Notes: a model not told the origin generated them from the sequence alone. A stretch of 64,000 nt of DNA from Anadara kagoshimensis (GCA_021292105.1 CM037870.1:43914576-43978575); one strand, 5' to 3'; shown: positions 36,961-48,309, counted from the first letter of the stretch. Numbers and translations: made by a program.

Positions 36961-37558
36961 GCAGTAAGAGGTTTATTTAAGTTTTAAACTTTACTGGCAG
37001 TAACCAAGTTGAAGGAGGATTTTATATACAGATCAGTAGGACATCTGAAGAAATTATATACAAATCTTAGTGGAGAATTGTTTACATTACAGCTTTATAC
37101 TAGAGATTAAGCTTCCTTTATGTATGACATTATAGAGACATTTTATGGTTATATTTATTGACAGAAGTTTATTTACTAGTGCCATCTGGTGACACTGATT
37201 TAGACCTCATTGCCCTGTCTCAACTGCTGTGGTTTTAAAAAAAAAAAAAGAAATTCAAATTCTGAGTAAAGGACATTAAAGTGTATCAAAATGTTGTCAA
37301 ATTTACTTATCAAAAATAATTTTTATTAGTTTTTATTTCGAAAATGGAAAATACAATCTTTAAATTTTAATATAAAAGTTCCATATGTATACAACTTAAT
37401 CTTATAAAATCTATTGCAATCCCTAATTGTCACTTTTTTATAATCACAGACATTTTTGGGTGCATTTGAAATATGCAAATGAATTGACTAATTAAAATAC
37501 AAATTGTCACAAACTAGGTATGGTAGATATATAATTGCAGCTTTGAACAATTCTAAGA

Positions 37559-37820
37559 CTTACTTACTTAGGCCCTTCGCTCCTCCTGGAGCATAGGCCA
37601 TCAACGACTGCCCCCTATCTCTGCCTGTTTTGTGCCATCTGTTCCAGCTGTCTCCAGGTCTTTCCAGTCAGCTTGACGTCTGCATCAAGGTTTTGGCGCC
37701 ATGTATTTCAGGGTCTTCCTCTCTTTCTTTTTCCCTGGGAGTTCCAAGTAAGTGCCAGCCTGGTTGTGTTGGTTGCTGGTTTTCTTAGTGTATGGCCCAG
37801 CCAACCCCATCTCCTTCTCA
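37559..37820 (-). mobile_element. 5'-truncated LINE 3' end (262 bp)
   Basis: On the minus strand it encodes the C-terminal tail typical of non-LTR retrotransposon ORF2 proteins: [13 protein letters not shown], then QGKRKRGRP, an in-frame stop, NTWRQNLDADVKLTGKTW and RQLEQMAQNRQR. The 3' end is TAAGTAAGTAAG. The 14-bp duplication GAACAATTCTAAGA flanks it (37545-37558 and 37821-37834). The clade is not certain. It is non-functional by truncation. Confidence 0.9.
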
Positions 37821-37839
37821 GAACAATTCTAAGAGCAGA

Positions 37840-38350
37840 AAAGAAAAAAAGAAAAAGAGCAGATGAGCTACAGTTTTCTTTGGGCCTTTTGTAGGACTTA
37901 ATCTGAGTATGATTGAAGTCAACTTGATCATGTAGAGTTTCTTTTATTGATTAACTTTCATTGTATTGTATGTGTTTATTTTCACCTGTGTGCTTTCAGT
38001 ACATTTACACCTGTATTCATTTACCTGTCAAGGTGATACCTGAAGTGGCCACCTGTAAAATTTCTTTGTTGTAGAGATTATTGATGATGTAACTTAAACT
38101 GCTTTGTTTGTTGATGATGATAAGATTAAATTAGGTTAATAAGGACACAAAAGGTTGTCATAGATACAGTTACAAATAATCTTTATTTAAATGTTTTATT
38201 GTTTTATAACAAAGTTATTATAATTTTATTAAAAATATGCTTTAAGTTTAATGTTTGAAAACAAATTTGCAGTTTTTTCCAGTTTAATTTTCCCCCACTT
38301 ATTTCTGTTGTTTATGTACAATTATTGTTTTAATGGTTAATAAATATTAC
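37840..38350. other. Unique AT-rich DNA
   Basis: Nothing recognised before the weak exon candidate at 38353. Confidence 0.35.
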
Positions 38351-38352
38351 AG

Positions 38353-38441
38353 TCATTCAAGCTTTCAAGTTTTGTGAACAAACCTCACACAGGACTTGGT
38401 CCAAGTTTCTGAAGAGTGCTCATCTCCTGGCCGTGCTGCAG
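38353..38441 (+). CDS. Weak candidate internal exon, 29 codons
   Basis: ATTACAG| precedes position 38353 and CTGCAG|GTAAAA ends at 38441. Only one frame is open (two carry-over bases, then IQAFKFCEQTSHRTWSKF, then LKSAHLLAVLQ) and it leaves in phase 0. It is not in a recognised repeat. It cannot follow either phase-0 first exon directly, and the peptide is unfamiliar, so this may be chance. Confidence 0.22.
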
Positions 38442-38660
38442 GTAAAAAAACATGTTACCTGTGGCTGTTTGAGGTCTTGCGTCTCGAGTCAGCATGCTAC
38501 ATTTAAATTTAAATCTTTTTTAAAATCGTGCTGTAACACTGATTCTTGACATAGGTACTTGGTTGACAATTTATGTGTCTACATACACATAATTTACATA
38601 TGAGCAATACATACTGGAATGTGAGAAAGTACTGATTTCAACCATAGGTACTTGGCTGTG

Positions 38661-38847
38661 TATACAATCAAACCTATATATAAAGGTCACAAAAAGGGAA
38701 CCAGTGAAAGTGGCCTTTATGGACAGGTGATCCTTATATAAAGGTTCAAATAACATGAAAAAGAGCACATTTGGATAAAATTTTACTGGCCTTTAAAAAC
38801 AGGTGGCCCTTATATAGAGGTTGCCATTAAGGCAAGTTTGACTGTAT
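38661..38847. mobile_element. MITE-D copy
   Basis: The left ACAATCAAACCTATATATAA and right AAGGCAAGTTTGACTGTA ends are inverted repeats. The interior has GGACAGGTGATCCTTATATA. Confidence 0.7.
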
Positions 38848-38859
38848 GTGTTCATGTAC

Positions 38860-39765
38860 AAATGTGTTTTCATAAACACTTGAATTACATATGAGCAACA
38901 CATACCTTAATTTGCTGTTTAACAGGTGGTTATTATATACAGGTGATCAGCATTACCTGACCCTCAGAAAACATGAATAAAATATGAAATTAAAAAAAAA
39001 ATGATAAAGTTTTGTTTATAAATGCATACAGTATTTAAAAATATTTATTTATATATCTTCATTCTTCACTTATTGTGAGGAAATGTTATTAAATATTAAT
39101 TGAGTGTTCAGGGTATAATTTCAGTCTGATGTATTGTACTTGACAGCTGTTGACTTAACGCACTGCAATCACTACTGTTTTTATCCCAAGATCAAAGAAT
39201 CTGCAACTTGTGCATCCTAGCGACGCCAAGTGCATTGTAAAAAACTGTTTGATCTAATATAATTAGATTTTGCTGTCTTCTGCTAGCCAGTAGCCATATT
39301 TGATGTTTTCATGTGACGTATATACACATTGTACATTGTACATTGTACTGTAGATTTTTATAATTTTGTTATTTTTCCTGTTTTCTGTATCAATATTTGA
39401 TTTCAAATCAAACTGCAATTCATTTATTCAAAGTAGGGAATTTTTAAAATTGAATTTTTTGATGTTCGATATTCTGATAGAGAAATTAATGATGTAAAGT
39501 GTCACTTGAGAATAAAAACAGCAATGATGTTTTGTTGTTTGTGTGATGTTAGAATTCTGACAGAAATTTGATGTTTTTGTTTATTGGAGAAAAGTACAGA
39601 TATTGATTATCAGTTACTGCAAACAGAAATTGTTGTGAATGTGAGCATTATGGTTTATTGATACCCAGTGTGTTATCTGATGTGCATATATATGCTATGC
39701 TTAGTTTCTGCTTAAATGGTTTTTAGACATGGAAATGTGTTTCATTAAAATTTGGATCATATACT

Positions 39766-39809
<44 letters not shown>

Positions 39810-41330
39810 AAATTTGAATCATATACAACTTTACAATTTCATTAAAGCATACTCCACATTGTATCATAATTTGTTTCTAAAATATAATTTCTAAAATATA
39901 ATTCCTAAAATATAATAACAAAATATATTGTAAAAGCAAATAATTAATATACCATGAAATAGATTTTTATGAACAACTTGGGCAGGTCTAGGGATTGTTT
40001 CATTGCTTGTTAATTAAGTGATATGGTTGAAGACCTCCCATTAGTACTCTAACAACACCACTGGACAATTACTCCAGTGACTGTTCAAAGTCAGGAGTTT
40101 TACAATCAGTGGTTCATAAATGTATTTGTCTATTCTTGTCTTGTTTGGCTGGTAACTTGTTATATCACCCTGTATTGTATCATGTTCTTGGTTCTATTCA
40201 AAACACTGACAGTTACAAAATATTGGTATATTTTTTCAGTTGCAAATCACAAATCCATTATGCTTTTTTAACATGACCTTTGATATAAGTAATCTACTAA
40301 ACAGAACAATAATCATTATATTTCAATTATTTTTCCAAGTGAATGATTGAACCATTGAAAATGGGATAATTAAATGCAAATTAAGTATTTTTGGATAAAT
40401 GATATGCATGATTTCAGAAAACTGATGACAGCAAATGGTACTTCAAACATTTCGGACATGCTGTTTCCATGACAGCATTGACCACTTTAATTAATCTTGC
40501 AGTAACAGTGATCTGTTGTGTGAAAATTGGCCTGACAGATTTATTTAATAACAGATTAGTTGATAAAAATCACAATTAATGCATGAAATTTGTAATGGAA
40601 GTGACAAGGAAAGGATTCTGGGTATTGAGAACTTTGATCTTGTTTAAAAAGACTAGATGTGCTTTTAAAGCAAAGTGTATTGAATAGGTCACATAATTTT
40701 ACATTTAGATAAAGACTTTTTATACCTTATTTTGTAAATTATAAAAAGGGTTGTTTAAATGATAATGACCTTGTGTCAGCCAATTACTGGACATCTGTAG
40801 TGGACATTGTAGTGGAAATATCCACTGTCAACAGAACAGATGTGATTGTGTAAAGTGACAATGTAATCTCTGATTAAATCTTATCTTGGGATCAAATTTA
40901 TGCAGTTAATCCTTTGCTTGATAGGAATATCTAACAACATAATTCTGTTTAAAAAAGGTACAAAATGGATAGCTTAGTTGTCTCCCCTGGGAAATGACTA
41001 GTATGACTATTATGATAGACAAAAGAAAGATAAAACATTCTATAAATTAAATTAAAATAATTATCGGTAACATCTTTATTAATAATTATTATATTATTAA
41101 TATAATATATAATTATTATTATTATTACAATAACTTCTCATAATTAAAATCTTTTTGTCTTTTAGTTGTGTTTCAATCAACAATGAAATTTTTCACAAAA
41201 TCTGTCTAGGAATAAATTCAGGATAATTTTAAAATGCCTGCATAAAATAAAACCATTTTAGGCCTATATTGGGTTAATGTTTGCCTATCTGAATGTCAGG
41301 AATAGGAAAGAGGAATTTTGTTCAGAGCAT
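38860..41330. other. Unique AT-rich DNA with one GA microsatellite
   Basis: Apart from a GA run at 39766-39807 and an AT-only stretch near 41085-41130, no element or exon is recognised. Confidence 0.35.
39766..39807. repeat. (GA)n microsatellite
   Basis: About 20 GA units with one AAA interruption. Confidence 0.95.
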
Positions 41331-41790
41331 AAAGAATCTTTTCATCTAGTTTACATAGTAAGAAATGTCAGTCAGATTCAAAATAGGTAATTTTTTCAGA
41401 GCAAGACATTGCTCTGAAAAATTTACCTATTTTGAATTTGACTGAAATTTATCAGGATGAAAACTAGATATTAATTATCAATGCTCTGAAAAAATTTTGT
41501 ATTTTGAAATTGACTTGAGTTTTTCAGGATGAACACTAGATTCCAACTTCAAAATAGGTAAATTTTTCAGAACATTGACTCTTGGCATCTATTTTTCATC
41601 CTGAAAAACTCAAATTCAAAATAGGATTTTTTTTCAGAACATAAGACTTTTGGCATTTAGTTTTTCATTATGGAAAATCTACCAGATGAATTAATTTGAA
41701 ATAGGGAATTTTCAAAGCATAGTCTCTTGCAAGGCATGTAGTTTTCATCATTGAAAAATCTCAGTCAAATTAAGTTGTTTTTTAGAGGAT
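41330..41790. repeat. Cluster of inverted and direct repeats around TTCAAAATAGGTAA
   Basis: TTCAAAATAGGTAATTTTTT and its complement face each other at about 41375-41445, forming a hairpin around TCAGAGCAAGACATTGCTCT. Diverged copies with CATCCTGAAAAAC and CTTGGCATCTA continue to 41790. Confidence 0.65.
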
Positions 41791-42155
41791 AGATTGTTGG
41801 CATCTAGTTATCATCACTGAGTATGTCCAGTTGTAGTAATGATAAACACATCCTTCCAAGTGATTTAATCATTATGTTATTGTTATTATGATTTTTCTGG
41901 GTCATTTGAACATAAACATCTCATTTTCCAAGTAATTTGATCACAACTAGATTTGTTTATGAGGATTTAATTATGGTTGTCACTATTGAATCATGGGAAA
42001 TTGGTACCCAGATCAATTCAAGCAGTAAATAAGTGATCAATGTAATAACAATTGAGCAAATGGTAGAGAGGGCATCAATCTAGATGTATTACATAAGAAG
42101 ATTAAAGTCCTAACAGGTCATATCATTGATTTGTCCACATGATATTGTCCATCCA

Positions 42156-42413
42156 GGCCCCAGGTTTCACAATCATTCCTTAGCTCAGATTTTTCTTAAC
42201 TTAAATTTAGCAAATTTTTGTAATCTCTTTTTTGAACTACTAATGAATAGTTTTGTCAAAACTAATGCAGATGTTTTAATCTAGAAGTGATTTTAAAAAT
42301 GACACCTTAAATTCCTCAATATCTTGAAAATTAACAAAATTAAACAGGTTTAAATTTTGCAAAATTTAAGTTAAGGAAAATATTAGCTAAAGAATGATTG
42401 TGAAACTGGGGCC
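42156..42413. mobile_element. MITE-A, full copy (258 bp)
   Basis: Same length and same inverted ends (GGCCCCAGGTTTCACAATCA / complement) as the copy at 8251-8508. Confidence 0.85.
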
Positions 42414-42419
42414 TGAAAA

Positions 42420-42830
42420 ATTTAAATGCATTCAAATCTACCCTAAAGGCCACCTCTATATAATGCTCTGAATAACAAGTAAAAGTTTATCGACAATGGA
42501 AGATTCTTGATAATTCAAATTCAGTCAAAATTGTCTAATTGACCATCTCTATATAAGGACCACCTGCTCTGAATAACCAGTAGATTTTATCAACAATGGT
42601 AGATTCTTTATAATTCAAATTCAGTCAAAACTGTCTAAATGGCCACCTCTATATAAGGACCACCTGCTGTTAATAACTACCGGTAGTAGATTTTACTAAA
42701 GATGTTCTTTATTTTGGAAACATGGAAGATTCTGTATATTACAGTCAAACATGCCTTAAAGGCACCACTATATAAGGACAACGCCTGTGTTTATAAACAC
42801 TCTGCAATGAGATTATGGACAGCCTATAAC
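42420..42830. repeat. MITE-D-related tandem cluster, about 110-bp units
   Basis: Three units with CACCTCTATATAAGGACCAC, AATAAC(C/A)AGTAGATTTTA and ATTCAAATTCAGTCAAAA repeat in direct orientation. Confidence 0.65.
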
Positions 42831-42834
42831 ATAA

Positions 42835-43965
42835 TTTCAGATGACCACTGTCATGTTTATTTGTAAGAGCAGATCCTGAGTTTTTGCATTTCACCATTTC
42901 TTTGACATAATTAGCTAACACAGTATATAAATCTTGTTATCATGCCCCTGATAACTTTACCATCTTACTTATCACTACACTTTTAATTTTGAAGTCCCAA
43001 AATCCAATTATTCTTAAATTAACATGACAAACCAACCTCATTCTATTGCCAAAACCCTTCATAAAACCAAAATTTGACTGAACAATTGGTTACAATGAAT
43101 TGAGGTTTTATTATGCTTATTGTGTTATAGTGCATATTTCAAAAACATGAAAATTTAACTATGCTGTTATGTCTAAATTTCCTATACCGCGAAAATAAAT
43201 ATACGCAAAATTAAATATGTTTACAGTAATGTTAACTCAAACATCATGTATGACTTGGTATTATTTTCGGTCCAAAAGTGTTTGATTTTGTTATTCCTTT
43301 AAGTTGATAATTTTAAAACCGAAAAACTAAAAGTCAGAATCAAATCTTAATGGCCACCAAGTTGTAACATGATAGAGAATTGATTCAGATTTTAACTATG
43401 TTTCAAACCCAAGACCCCCAGCACTGCAGGCATGTGCCTGACAACCTAAGCTTACCTGGTACTATTATTCTTTTCCAATGTATCCCTATTGACTTAAAGA
43501 CTTAAAAAACAACAACAATGATGATAATAATAATAATATTTTTGTATGTACTGGTAACTAATACTTGGTTAGTAACCAATCTTCTATATTTCCCTGAGGT
43601 TCTTGGTTACAAAATAATTTTGCGTTTTTGAAGTTCTTGGTTACAAATAATACAATGTCTCTGAAATTCTTGGTTACAAAATAATGGGATTTTATGTTGA
43701 TTCCATTGCTTCAACATAATCGTGCATTAATGTCCTTGTAGTAATAATACCATTGATTAAACTGAATCTGCTCTCTTCATTGTAAACATTATGACTGAGT
43801 CGGTTTTCATTTCATTTTGAGTCTCTATCTAGTAAGGAACCTCATGCTAAATGTTCTTGCTTTCATTCCTTTTGAACTGTTCTAATGATTTTGAAGGTAG
43901 GGCTTTATTTATCAATGTTCTGCTATTTATTATCATGGATGTTGTTATTAGTAACACCATGGAAA
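42835..43965. other. Unique DNA; SINE-like head remnant near 43395-43450
   Basis: On the minus strand GGTCTTGGGTTTGAAAC resembles a B box. AGTTCTTGGTTACAAA-type blocks recur three times at about 43600-43680. No exon seen. Confidence 0.35.
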
Positions 43966-43969
43966 ATAT

Positions 43970-43975
43970 TTTATT
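43970..43975 (-). terminator. Candidate polyadenylation signal of the HtrL-like gene
   Basis: AATAAA on the minus strand lies about 120 bases beyond the TAA stop. Another AATAAA lies slightly further downstream near 43905. Either fits a short 3' UTR. Confidence 0.4.
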
Positions 43976-44097
43976 TATCACGACACCCAAACACTAAATC
44001 CTTGAAGTAAATTAATTAAAACGCAGGGATCCACATATCTTTTGCGTACAAAGTTTTCATTTTTCTTTGATATTGCACATTTGATTAAATACCATAC

Positions 44098-45000
44098 TTA
44101 TATCACAAAGTAATGAAAAAACTTAATTAATTTTGAAAATTTGTACCTTAATTGTTTTTCCCACTTTTCTCTACATAATTTACCTAAATAAAACCAATCT
44201 TTAGAATAGCAAGGGGCGTGTGTTTGTAAAGGAATCCTTGATATTAAGTCAGTTGTGTGTGCAAATATAGAATAAAGCACCTGTTGGTCAGTGCTCATCC
44301 ATTTTTGTTTTATTAATTGTAAAACTGCTGTTTTGTAATCTTCTATGAAAATTAACAAATACTCTGGTCTTCCCATGAAAAATCCACCTGCTATCCACTC
44401 ACGATTAGTACTTATGATTTCCTTGTGTGTTAACCATGGATGAAATTCATAAACTTGTACAAATGAGACATGGTCATCTTTAACTGTCTCTGGTGGTAAA
44501 AGTTTGAACGGTCTATCATGGTGCTTGCGAAAATATCCTATATCTATCCAAGCTAAATACTTAGTGTTATATAGCCTTTCTTTAATAACTTTTTCCACTA
44601 GATCATACTTTGCATGCATTACACAGGAGTAATTTTCGTTTACAGTATTGGGTGAAAAAACTGGGTATCCTGGTTGTTTATAGATGTCCCTTATTGTCGG
44701 CGCCAGTTTAAACGCCCATAAACTGTTACGATCTACCAGTATAATCCTTGTCATATATTTTGCAAAATGCCTCCTGAATTTCTGCATTAATTCTGCTATT
44801 TCCTGACTATCTGTAAACATTATAACTGTGTTATTCAACATCGCATAAGATTTCATCCATTGCTTGTAAGTATCCGTACTGAATGTTAAAGATTTTCCTT
44901 TTTGAAATGTTCCCAAATTAAAATAGGCTGTAACTATGGTGATTTCATTTGGTAATTTATCACTTATATATTCTGATTTTTCAATGATTTGTGATAATTT
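44098..45000 (-). CDS. Terminal exon of an HtrL/YibB (WlaTC)-like glycosyltransferase gene
   Basis: Read on the minus strand, the exon begins after TTTATTTCAG| at 45001 and runs 300 codons to TAA (44100-44098). The sequence matches the HtrL_YibB/WlaTC family as I know it: an opening beta-strand EITIVTAYFNLGTF, then NNTVIMFTDS, then RIILVDRNSLWAFKLAP, then NTKYLAWIDIGYFR with the acidic motif typical of a nucleotide-sugar site, and later NREWIAGGFFMGRPEYL. The family includes bacterial LPS or capsule loci and many uncharacterised animal proteins; the donor and acceptor are unknown. The catalytic domain appears complete in this exon, while a membrane anchor or signal must be encoded upstream. 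AATAAA on the minus strand at 43975-43970 could serve as the polyadenylation signal. Family assignment is firm; biochemical function is inferred. Confidence 0.85.
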   Translation of the reverse strand, partial: KLSQIIEKSEYISDKLPNEITIVTAYFNLGTFQKGKSLTFSTDTYKQWMKSYAMLNNTVIMFTDSQEIAELMQKFRRHFAKYMTRIILVDRNSLWAFKLAPTIRDIYKQPGYPVFSPNTVNENYSCVMHAKYDLVEKVIKERLYNTKYLAWIDIGYFRKHHDRPFKLLPPETVKDDHVSFVQVYEFHPWLTHKEIISTNREWIAGGFFMGRPEYLLIFIEDYKTAVLQLIKQKWMSTDQQVLYSIFAHTTDLISRIPLQTHAPCYSKDWFYLGKLCREKWEKQLRYKFSKLIKFFHYFVI

Positions 45001-45047
45001 CTGAAATAAACAATACAATATTTATAGACAGTCAATACACAAATTAC

Positions 45048-46015
45048 TTTCCTAATTTTAGACACCTTAACTAAGCTTTGGCTTGTATCTTTGCACTGTG
45101 GTGCTAAAATCAGTAAGGACACACTAGGCTACCCCAATGTGACTATCCCTTTCCTAAGTTTAGACACCTTAACTAAGCTTTGGCTTGTATCTTTGCACTG
45201 TGGTGCTAAAATCAGCAAGAACACACTAGTCTACCCCAATGTGACTATCTCTTTCCTAAGTTTAGACACCTTAACTAAGCTTTGGCTTGTATCTGTGCAC
45301 TGTGGTGCTAAAATCAGTAAGGACACACTAGGCTACCCCAATGTGACTATCCCTTTCCTAAGTTTAGACACCTTAACTAAGCTTTGGCTTGTATCTTTGC
45401 ACTGTGGTGCTAAAATCAGCAAGAACACACTAGTCTACCCCAATGTGACTATCTCTTTCCTAAGTTTAGACACCTTACCTAAGCTTTGGCTTGTATCTTT
45501 GCACTGTGGTGCTAACATCAGTAAGAACACACTAGTCTACCCCAATGTGACTATCTCTTTCCTAAGTTTAGACACCTTTACCAAGCTGTGACTTGTATGG
45601 GTGCATTTTAATCTTTGCACTGTGGTGCTAACATCAGTAAGAACACACTAGGCTACCACAATGTGACTATCTCTTTCCTAAGTTTAGACACCTTTACCAA
45701 GCTGTGACTTGTATGGGTGCATTTTAATCTTTGCACTGTGGTGCTAGCATCAGTAAGAACACACTAGGCTACCACAATGTGACTATCTCTTTCCTAAGTT
45801 TAGACACCTTTACCAAGCTGTGACTTGTATGGGTGCATTTTAATCTTTGCACTGTGGTGCTAACATCAGTAAGAACACACTAGGCTACCACAATGTGACT
45901 ATCTCTTTCCTAAGTTTAGACACCTCTACCAAGCTGTGACTTGTATGGGTGCATTTTAATCTTTGCACTGTGGTGCTAGCATCAGCAAGAACACACTAGG
46001 CTACCCCAAAATGAC
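45048..46015. repeat. Minisatellite with 102-bp and 116-bp units, inside an intron of the HtrL-like gene
   Basis: TTTGCACTGTGGTGCTA marks units at 45090, 45192, 45294 (variant), 45396 and 45498 (period 102), then 45614, 45730, 45846 and 45962 (period 116). The 102-bp part alternates two unit types (GTAAGGACACACTAGGC and GCAAGAACACACTAGTC), a dimeric higher-order repeat. Because 102 is divisible by three, a 166-codon + strand frame stays open across it (45091-45591); this is a by-product, not a gene. Confidence 0.95.
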
Positions 46016-46362
46016 AATTACTGGCATGTGTCATGCATGTATGTCTTTTTTGTACTTAAGTGCCAACACGAGGGGACTTTTAGGTGCTATCTCATTTAGA
46101 CAGTAGTCGCAGAGATTGCTGCCTGATTGGCCCATTATCCTGACACTGAGTTCAGCTAGGATCCAGCTACAACATTTATGCTTGAATGATTATGACTTTT
46201 CAGGTTTCATTCTGAAGAAAGCAATGTACATGTACTTGGTAAAAATATTACACATAAGGGAAGTAACTGTTGAGTAAATAAACACTCTGTTCCAAATTAT
46301 TAAGGCAAAGTTTCAGCCCTAAGAGATTTTTATGGTTATTTACTTCATTATAGTTCAATTAC

Positions 46363-46430
46363 CTCTTTTGGAAACTTCACAAATGTTTTGCTCCAAGGCC
46401 AAGGGTTACAGAAAAGGGAGACAAATCCAT
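46363..46430 (-). CDS. Small internal exon of the HtrL-like gene (stem region)
   Basis: On the minus strand a pure pyrimidine tract and CAG precede the exon start at 46430. The exon is 68 bases, two carry-over bases plus 22 codons, reading GFVSLFCNPWPWSKTFVKFPKE (positions 46428-46363; shown here in two parts: GFVSLFCNPWPW then SKTFVKFPKE). It ends at GAG|GTAATT in phase 0, exactly the phase needed by the terminal exon at 45000. The preceding exon must end with one base of a split codon; I could not find it. The intron between the two exons (45001-46362) is largely filled by the 102/116-bp array. Confidence 0.55.
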
Positions 46431-46519
46431 CTGAAAAAAAAAAAAATTTGAAGGATATCCTTTATATTTTCTTGTAAGCGCTGTGGTCTCTCTACAGTTG
46501 AATTTAATTTTTAGTACTT

Positions 46520-46772
46520 CAAGCTGACCAATATGACAGATTTGTACCATAAAAACGGGTAAACTGACCAATAAAATGAAAAGGTCAAATTAGATGGACT
46601 TGTCCCATTTTGACATTTTTTTTTAAAATTAAGAGTACAAAACATTCTGACTTTTTGTATGGAAATTGTACCAAAATCAAACACTTTATGATAAAAAAGT
46701 ACCTAATTGGCACTCTTGTGCACTAGTAATGTACCGATCTGGACAAATAAATAAATTTAATTGGTCAGCCTG
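46520..46772. mobile_element. Dispersed repeat, copy 1
   Basis: Blocks AATGAAAAGGTCAAATTAGA, GACTTTTTGTATGGAAATTG and GTACCGATCTGGACAAATAA are shared in order with 57117-57382. No inverted ends or coding content are clear. Confidence 0.65.
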
Positions 46773-46779
46773 CACATGT

Positions 46780-47226
46780 ATATTACTGTGTAAAAAGAGT
46801 TAATCAGCCACTGGTGCAATGAACTAAGGGCGCTATATTTAACAAGGCTTTATTTTTTTACCATCTGGTTATGATATACTAGTACATAGCTTAAACAAAA
46901 CCATTTTGAAATCATGTGTGTCTTGAGACAAAAAGAGTCTCTTGTTTACTATCTGACATGGTATACACAGCTCAAACAAAATCACTGTTAAATTTCCTCT
47001 GTGTATGTAAGCACTGTAAGTGTAACTTGATGAAGGCTCTGAAGAATCATTTCAACAATACTGATTGAAGGTATTGGTCATTTCCTCATTTCATATTTGC
47101 TAATTGATAAGCTAGTGATAAGTATAAGATCCCAACGCTCCACTTTGGTTAGGTGGTGTTGTAGTTGTCATCAAATAGATCCCGTAGAATGCTGGTGTTA
47201 AGTGTTGAGACAGTATGTACCGGTAG
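46780..47226. other. Unique DNA, nothing recognised
   Basis: This is a candidate place for the missing upstream exon of the HtrL-like gene, but no convincing exon was found. Confidence 0.3.
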
Positions 47227-47398
47227 TAAGGTACTAAACACCAACATTTAATAGACAACTGCTTTATTCCATGTTTTTGGTGGTCTGGTTACGCTTTCGG
47301 CAAAAGTGTGCCTTCATCAGAACCTGATGAAGGCACACTTTTGCCAAAAACATAGAATAAAGCAGTTGTCTATTAAATGTTGGTGTTTAGCACCTTAT
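47227..47398. mobile_element. Near-palindrome with hammerhead-like core (Penelope-like remnant?)
   Basis: The left arm (AAGGTACTAAACACCAACAT onward) and right arm (ending TTGGTGTTTAGCACCTT) are inverted copies meeting at CATCAGAACCTGATG. On the minus strand the left arm reads GGTTCTGATGAAGGCACAC followed by TTTTGCCGAAAGCGTAACC. This has CTGATGA, a GGCA/TGCC stem and GAAA, closed by GGTT/AACC. The right arm lacks about 20 bases including GAAAGCG. Confidence 0.6.
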
Positions 47399-47769
47399 CA
47401 CAAATTTACTAATTGACACCTAGCTGACACCACCCCACCCACCTTCCCTTATGTAGGTATACTTACTGCACATAAAAATACAAAGATATATTGTAGTAGT
47501 GAATATTAACAGTCTGATAAAGTTATCTGTGGTGATATAGGATTCAAATCTCTGATAGATGATTTTCAGAACTGGGTATTGTATCACTGACCACCTCATA
47601 CCAAAATATGTCTGAAAAAAAATTCAAAAAACAAAATTTAAATTATCAAGTTTTAGAACAATTACACTATAATATTCTGCTTTTCAAATACAGTTTCTGG
47701 TTTTGTGTTAATTAATATAAAATGCCAGACTTTCTAAACAAGTCCTCTTGCTTGTAGAGTACCGTAGTT

Positions 47770-47995
47770 TAAAGGGATGATTTAGGGAACACACAGTCTC
47801 TTATTGCAGAGATTTGAATCCAAATCTGGCAGATTCTAGTAAGAGCAAATTTGTCAGTTTCTTGGCCAAGGTTGATGTTTTCTCCAGGCACTCCAGTTTT
47901 CTCTACCATCCCAGAACTTTCAACATTAATAAAGAATCTTGGCTACATGGAACTAAAGAAACCATTACCCATACTCTTCCAAGCTGGATCTTTCA
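47770..47995 (+). mobile_element. SINE-A copy, degraded head
   Basis: The B box AGATTTGAATCCAAATC is followed by AGCAAATTTGTCAGTTTC and CACTCCAGTTTTCTCTACC, then AAGAATCTTGGCTA. Confidence 0.65.
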
Positions 47996-48204
47996 AGTCT
48001 CATCACTAGATGAAGTCATGTTCTATCCTAAGTTAGAACATGCTGGTGTCGGAAGGTGAATTTTTCTGATGTTTTATTGGTGCTTAACAAATAACCACAA
48101 GAAAGATTTTTGTGACCATAATTTTCAAGTAGGAAATTTAAAATGTAGAGAAACTTTAATTAGCCATGAGGTATGTAATTGTATTACTAGTATCCAAGAC
48201 ATAT

Positions 48205-48305
48205 TTTCAAACTGGGGACCATCACAGTTGGGAATTTCGAACCTAGGCAGTGAGGGGTGCTGTGATCTGCAAGCCTGTGCTTTAGGCCACTAGAGGTCCC
48301 TGATA
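48205..48305 (-). mobile_element. SINE-A head fragment
   Basis: On the minus strand GGGACCTCTAGTGGCCTAAA, then CACAGCACCCCTCACTGCC and AGGTTCGAAATTCCC form the head with A and B boxes. The body is missing. Confidence 0.65.
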
Positions 48306-48309
48306 AGAC

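Noticed and set aside
37673-37894. 73-codon + strand frame
   Set aside because: Antisense to the LINE ORF2 C-terminal coding sequence.
45091-45591. 166-codon repeat protein on the + strand
   Set aside because: Produced by the 102-bp period of a minisatellite in the intron of a minus-strand gene; the frame collapses when the unit becomes 116 bp.
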